64,000 nucleotides of DNA from Macrosoma leucophasiata. Its lineage: Eukaryota > Arthropoda > Insecta > Lepidoptera > Hedylidae. The translations under genes were made by a program, and so were the position numbers. The DNA is taken from NCBI GenBank assembly GCA_036365455.1, contig JAWQUS010000001.1:20315001-20379000 (forward strand), read 5' to 3'. The notes beneath the pieces are model-generated. The model worked only from the letters and a program-made list of their open reading frames with translations, was not told the DNA's origin and searched no databases. Below, piece after piece: positions 63,428 through 64,000 of the stretch. How positions within the stretch are numbered: position 1 is the stretch's first letter; every line of letters begins with the position of its first letter.

Positions 63428-64000
63428 ACATACTACATACAAATAAATAAAACTGGAGTGTCTGTTTGTAATATTATAATAACCGCTTTTTACTAAACGC
63501 ATATGTATGTATACACGGTACATATACCAAAGAACATTTTTTACAATTTTTGTCTGTCTGTCTGTTTGGCGGGGCTAATCTTGGGAACGGCTTGACCGAT
63601 TTTGACGGGACTTTCACTGGCAGATAGCTGATGTGGTAAGGAGTAACTTAGGCTTCTTTTATCTTCATACAACTATACACACATGCATACCTACATACAA
63701 ATAAGTAGAATTGGAGTGTATCCGACTTTGACGGGTCTTTCACTGGCAGATAGCTGATGTGATAAGGAGTAACTTAGGCTACTTTTATCTCCATACAACC
63801 ATACATACATACATACCTACATACATACAAATAAACAGAATTTGAGTGTCTCCGATTTTGACGGGACTTTCACTGGCAGATAGCTGATGTAATAAGGAGT
63901 AACTTATGCTACTTTTATACCAGCTGCGCTCACGACTTCGTCCGGGTAGATACTGAACAATCATATTTTTTCTCACGTAGACGAAGTCGCGGGCACAGCT
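63428..64000 (+). repeat. Family E repeat with tandemly triplicated 3' part
   Basis: 5' part 'aataaaactggagtgtctgt', (TGTC)n and 'gaccgattttgacgggactt'. The segment starting 'tttgacggg.ctttcactgg' then repeats at 63601, 63727 and 63857 (spacing 126 and 130 bp). The last copy carries the palindromic end 'gctgcgctcacgacttcgtc' / 'gacgaagtcgcgggcacagc', cut by the window edge. Confidence 0.8.

Overview
The window reads as intergenic or intronic DNA from a large, AT-rich, repeat-filled insect genome, most likely a moth or butterfly. The evidence is indirect: CR1/Jockey-like LINE tails of the insect type, the '(a)ctagctg..cccgcg.cttcg' and 'accggtcaagtgcgtgtc' repeat ends that recur in lepidopteran genomes, a mariner, several tRNA-derived SINEs and a 5S rRNA-derived SINE. 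No complete host gene is visible. Three short stretches look like host exons: a coding exon with start codon, acceptor and donor (47977-48120, +), a non-coding first exon ending in a strong donor (about 57358-57238, -) and a weaker GC-rich one (about 61310-61585, +).

The dominant repeat, here called family A, is a ~280 bp SINE-like element with a structured 5' end and a 3' A-tract. I count about 30 copies or fragments in both orientations, and they act as landing sites for other elements. A dead mariner sits inside one copy (18737-20049), one family A copy sits inside another (45050-45508), and a copy at 13973-17240 is split by a ~3.1 kb array of 12-bp AATCGATATTAA-type units. That array is the most unusual structure in the window.

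Layout. 1-4.2 kb: 5S-derived SINE next to a decayed LINE RT fragment, a LINE tail, and a long-TIR element (family H) carrying a nested insertion. 4.2-13.7 kb: family A, tRNA-SINE T, a foldback element, LINE tails, a local duplication with and without family B, and two GC-rich long-TIR MITEs. 13.7-17.3 kb: the ATCGAT array inside family A. 17.3-25.2 kb: long-TIR MITE, mariner, TTAA-type MITE, and the start of a one-orientation cluster of family C. 25.2-27.6 kb: the 3' 2.3 kb of a CR1/Jockey-type LINE on the minus strand. 27.6-43 kb: family C, tRNA-like palindrome, family F, family H, three striking hairpins and a minisatellite. 43-49 kb: decayed tandem units (U1-U4) peppered with family A, plus the candidate coding exon. 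49-57 kb: foldback and TIR elements, SINEs T and J, and duplicated segment Q. 57-64 kb: candidate 5' exons, family A, SINEs, an R2-type LINE C-terminal fragment, (TGTC)n tracts and a tandemly triplicated family E end.

No gene set here forms a pathway. The functional logic is that of mobile DNA: LINEs supply reverse transcriptase, SINEs and family A probably borrow it, and MITEs depend on absent transposases. All recognisable enzymes (mariner transposase, two or three LINE RT/endonuclease fragments) are frameshifted or truncated, so the elements here look inactive.
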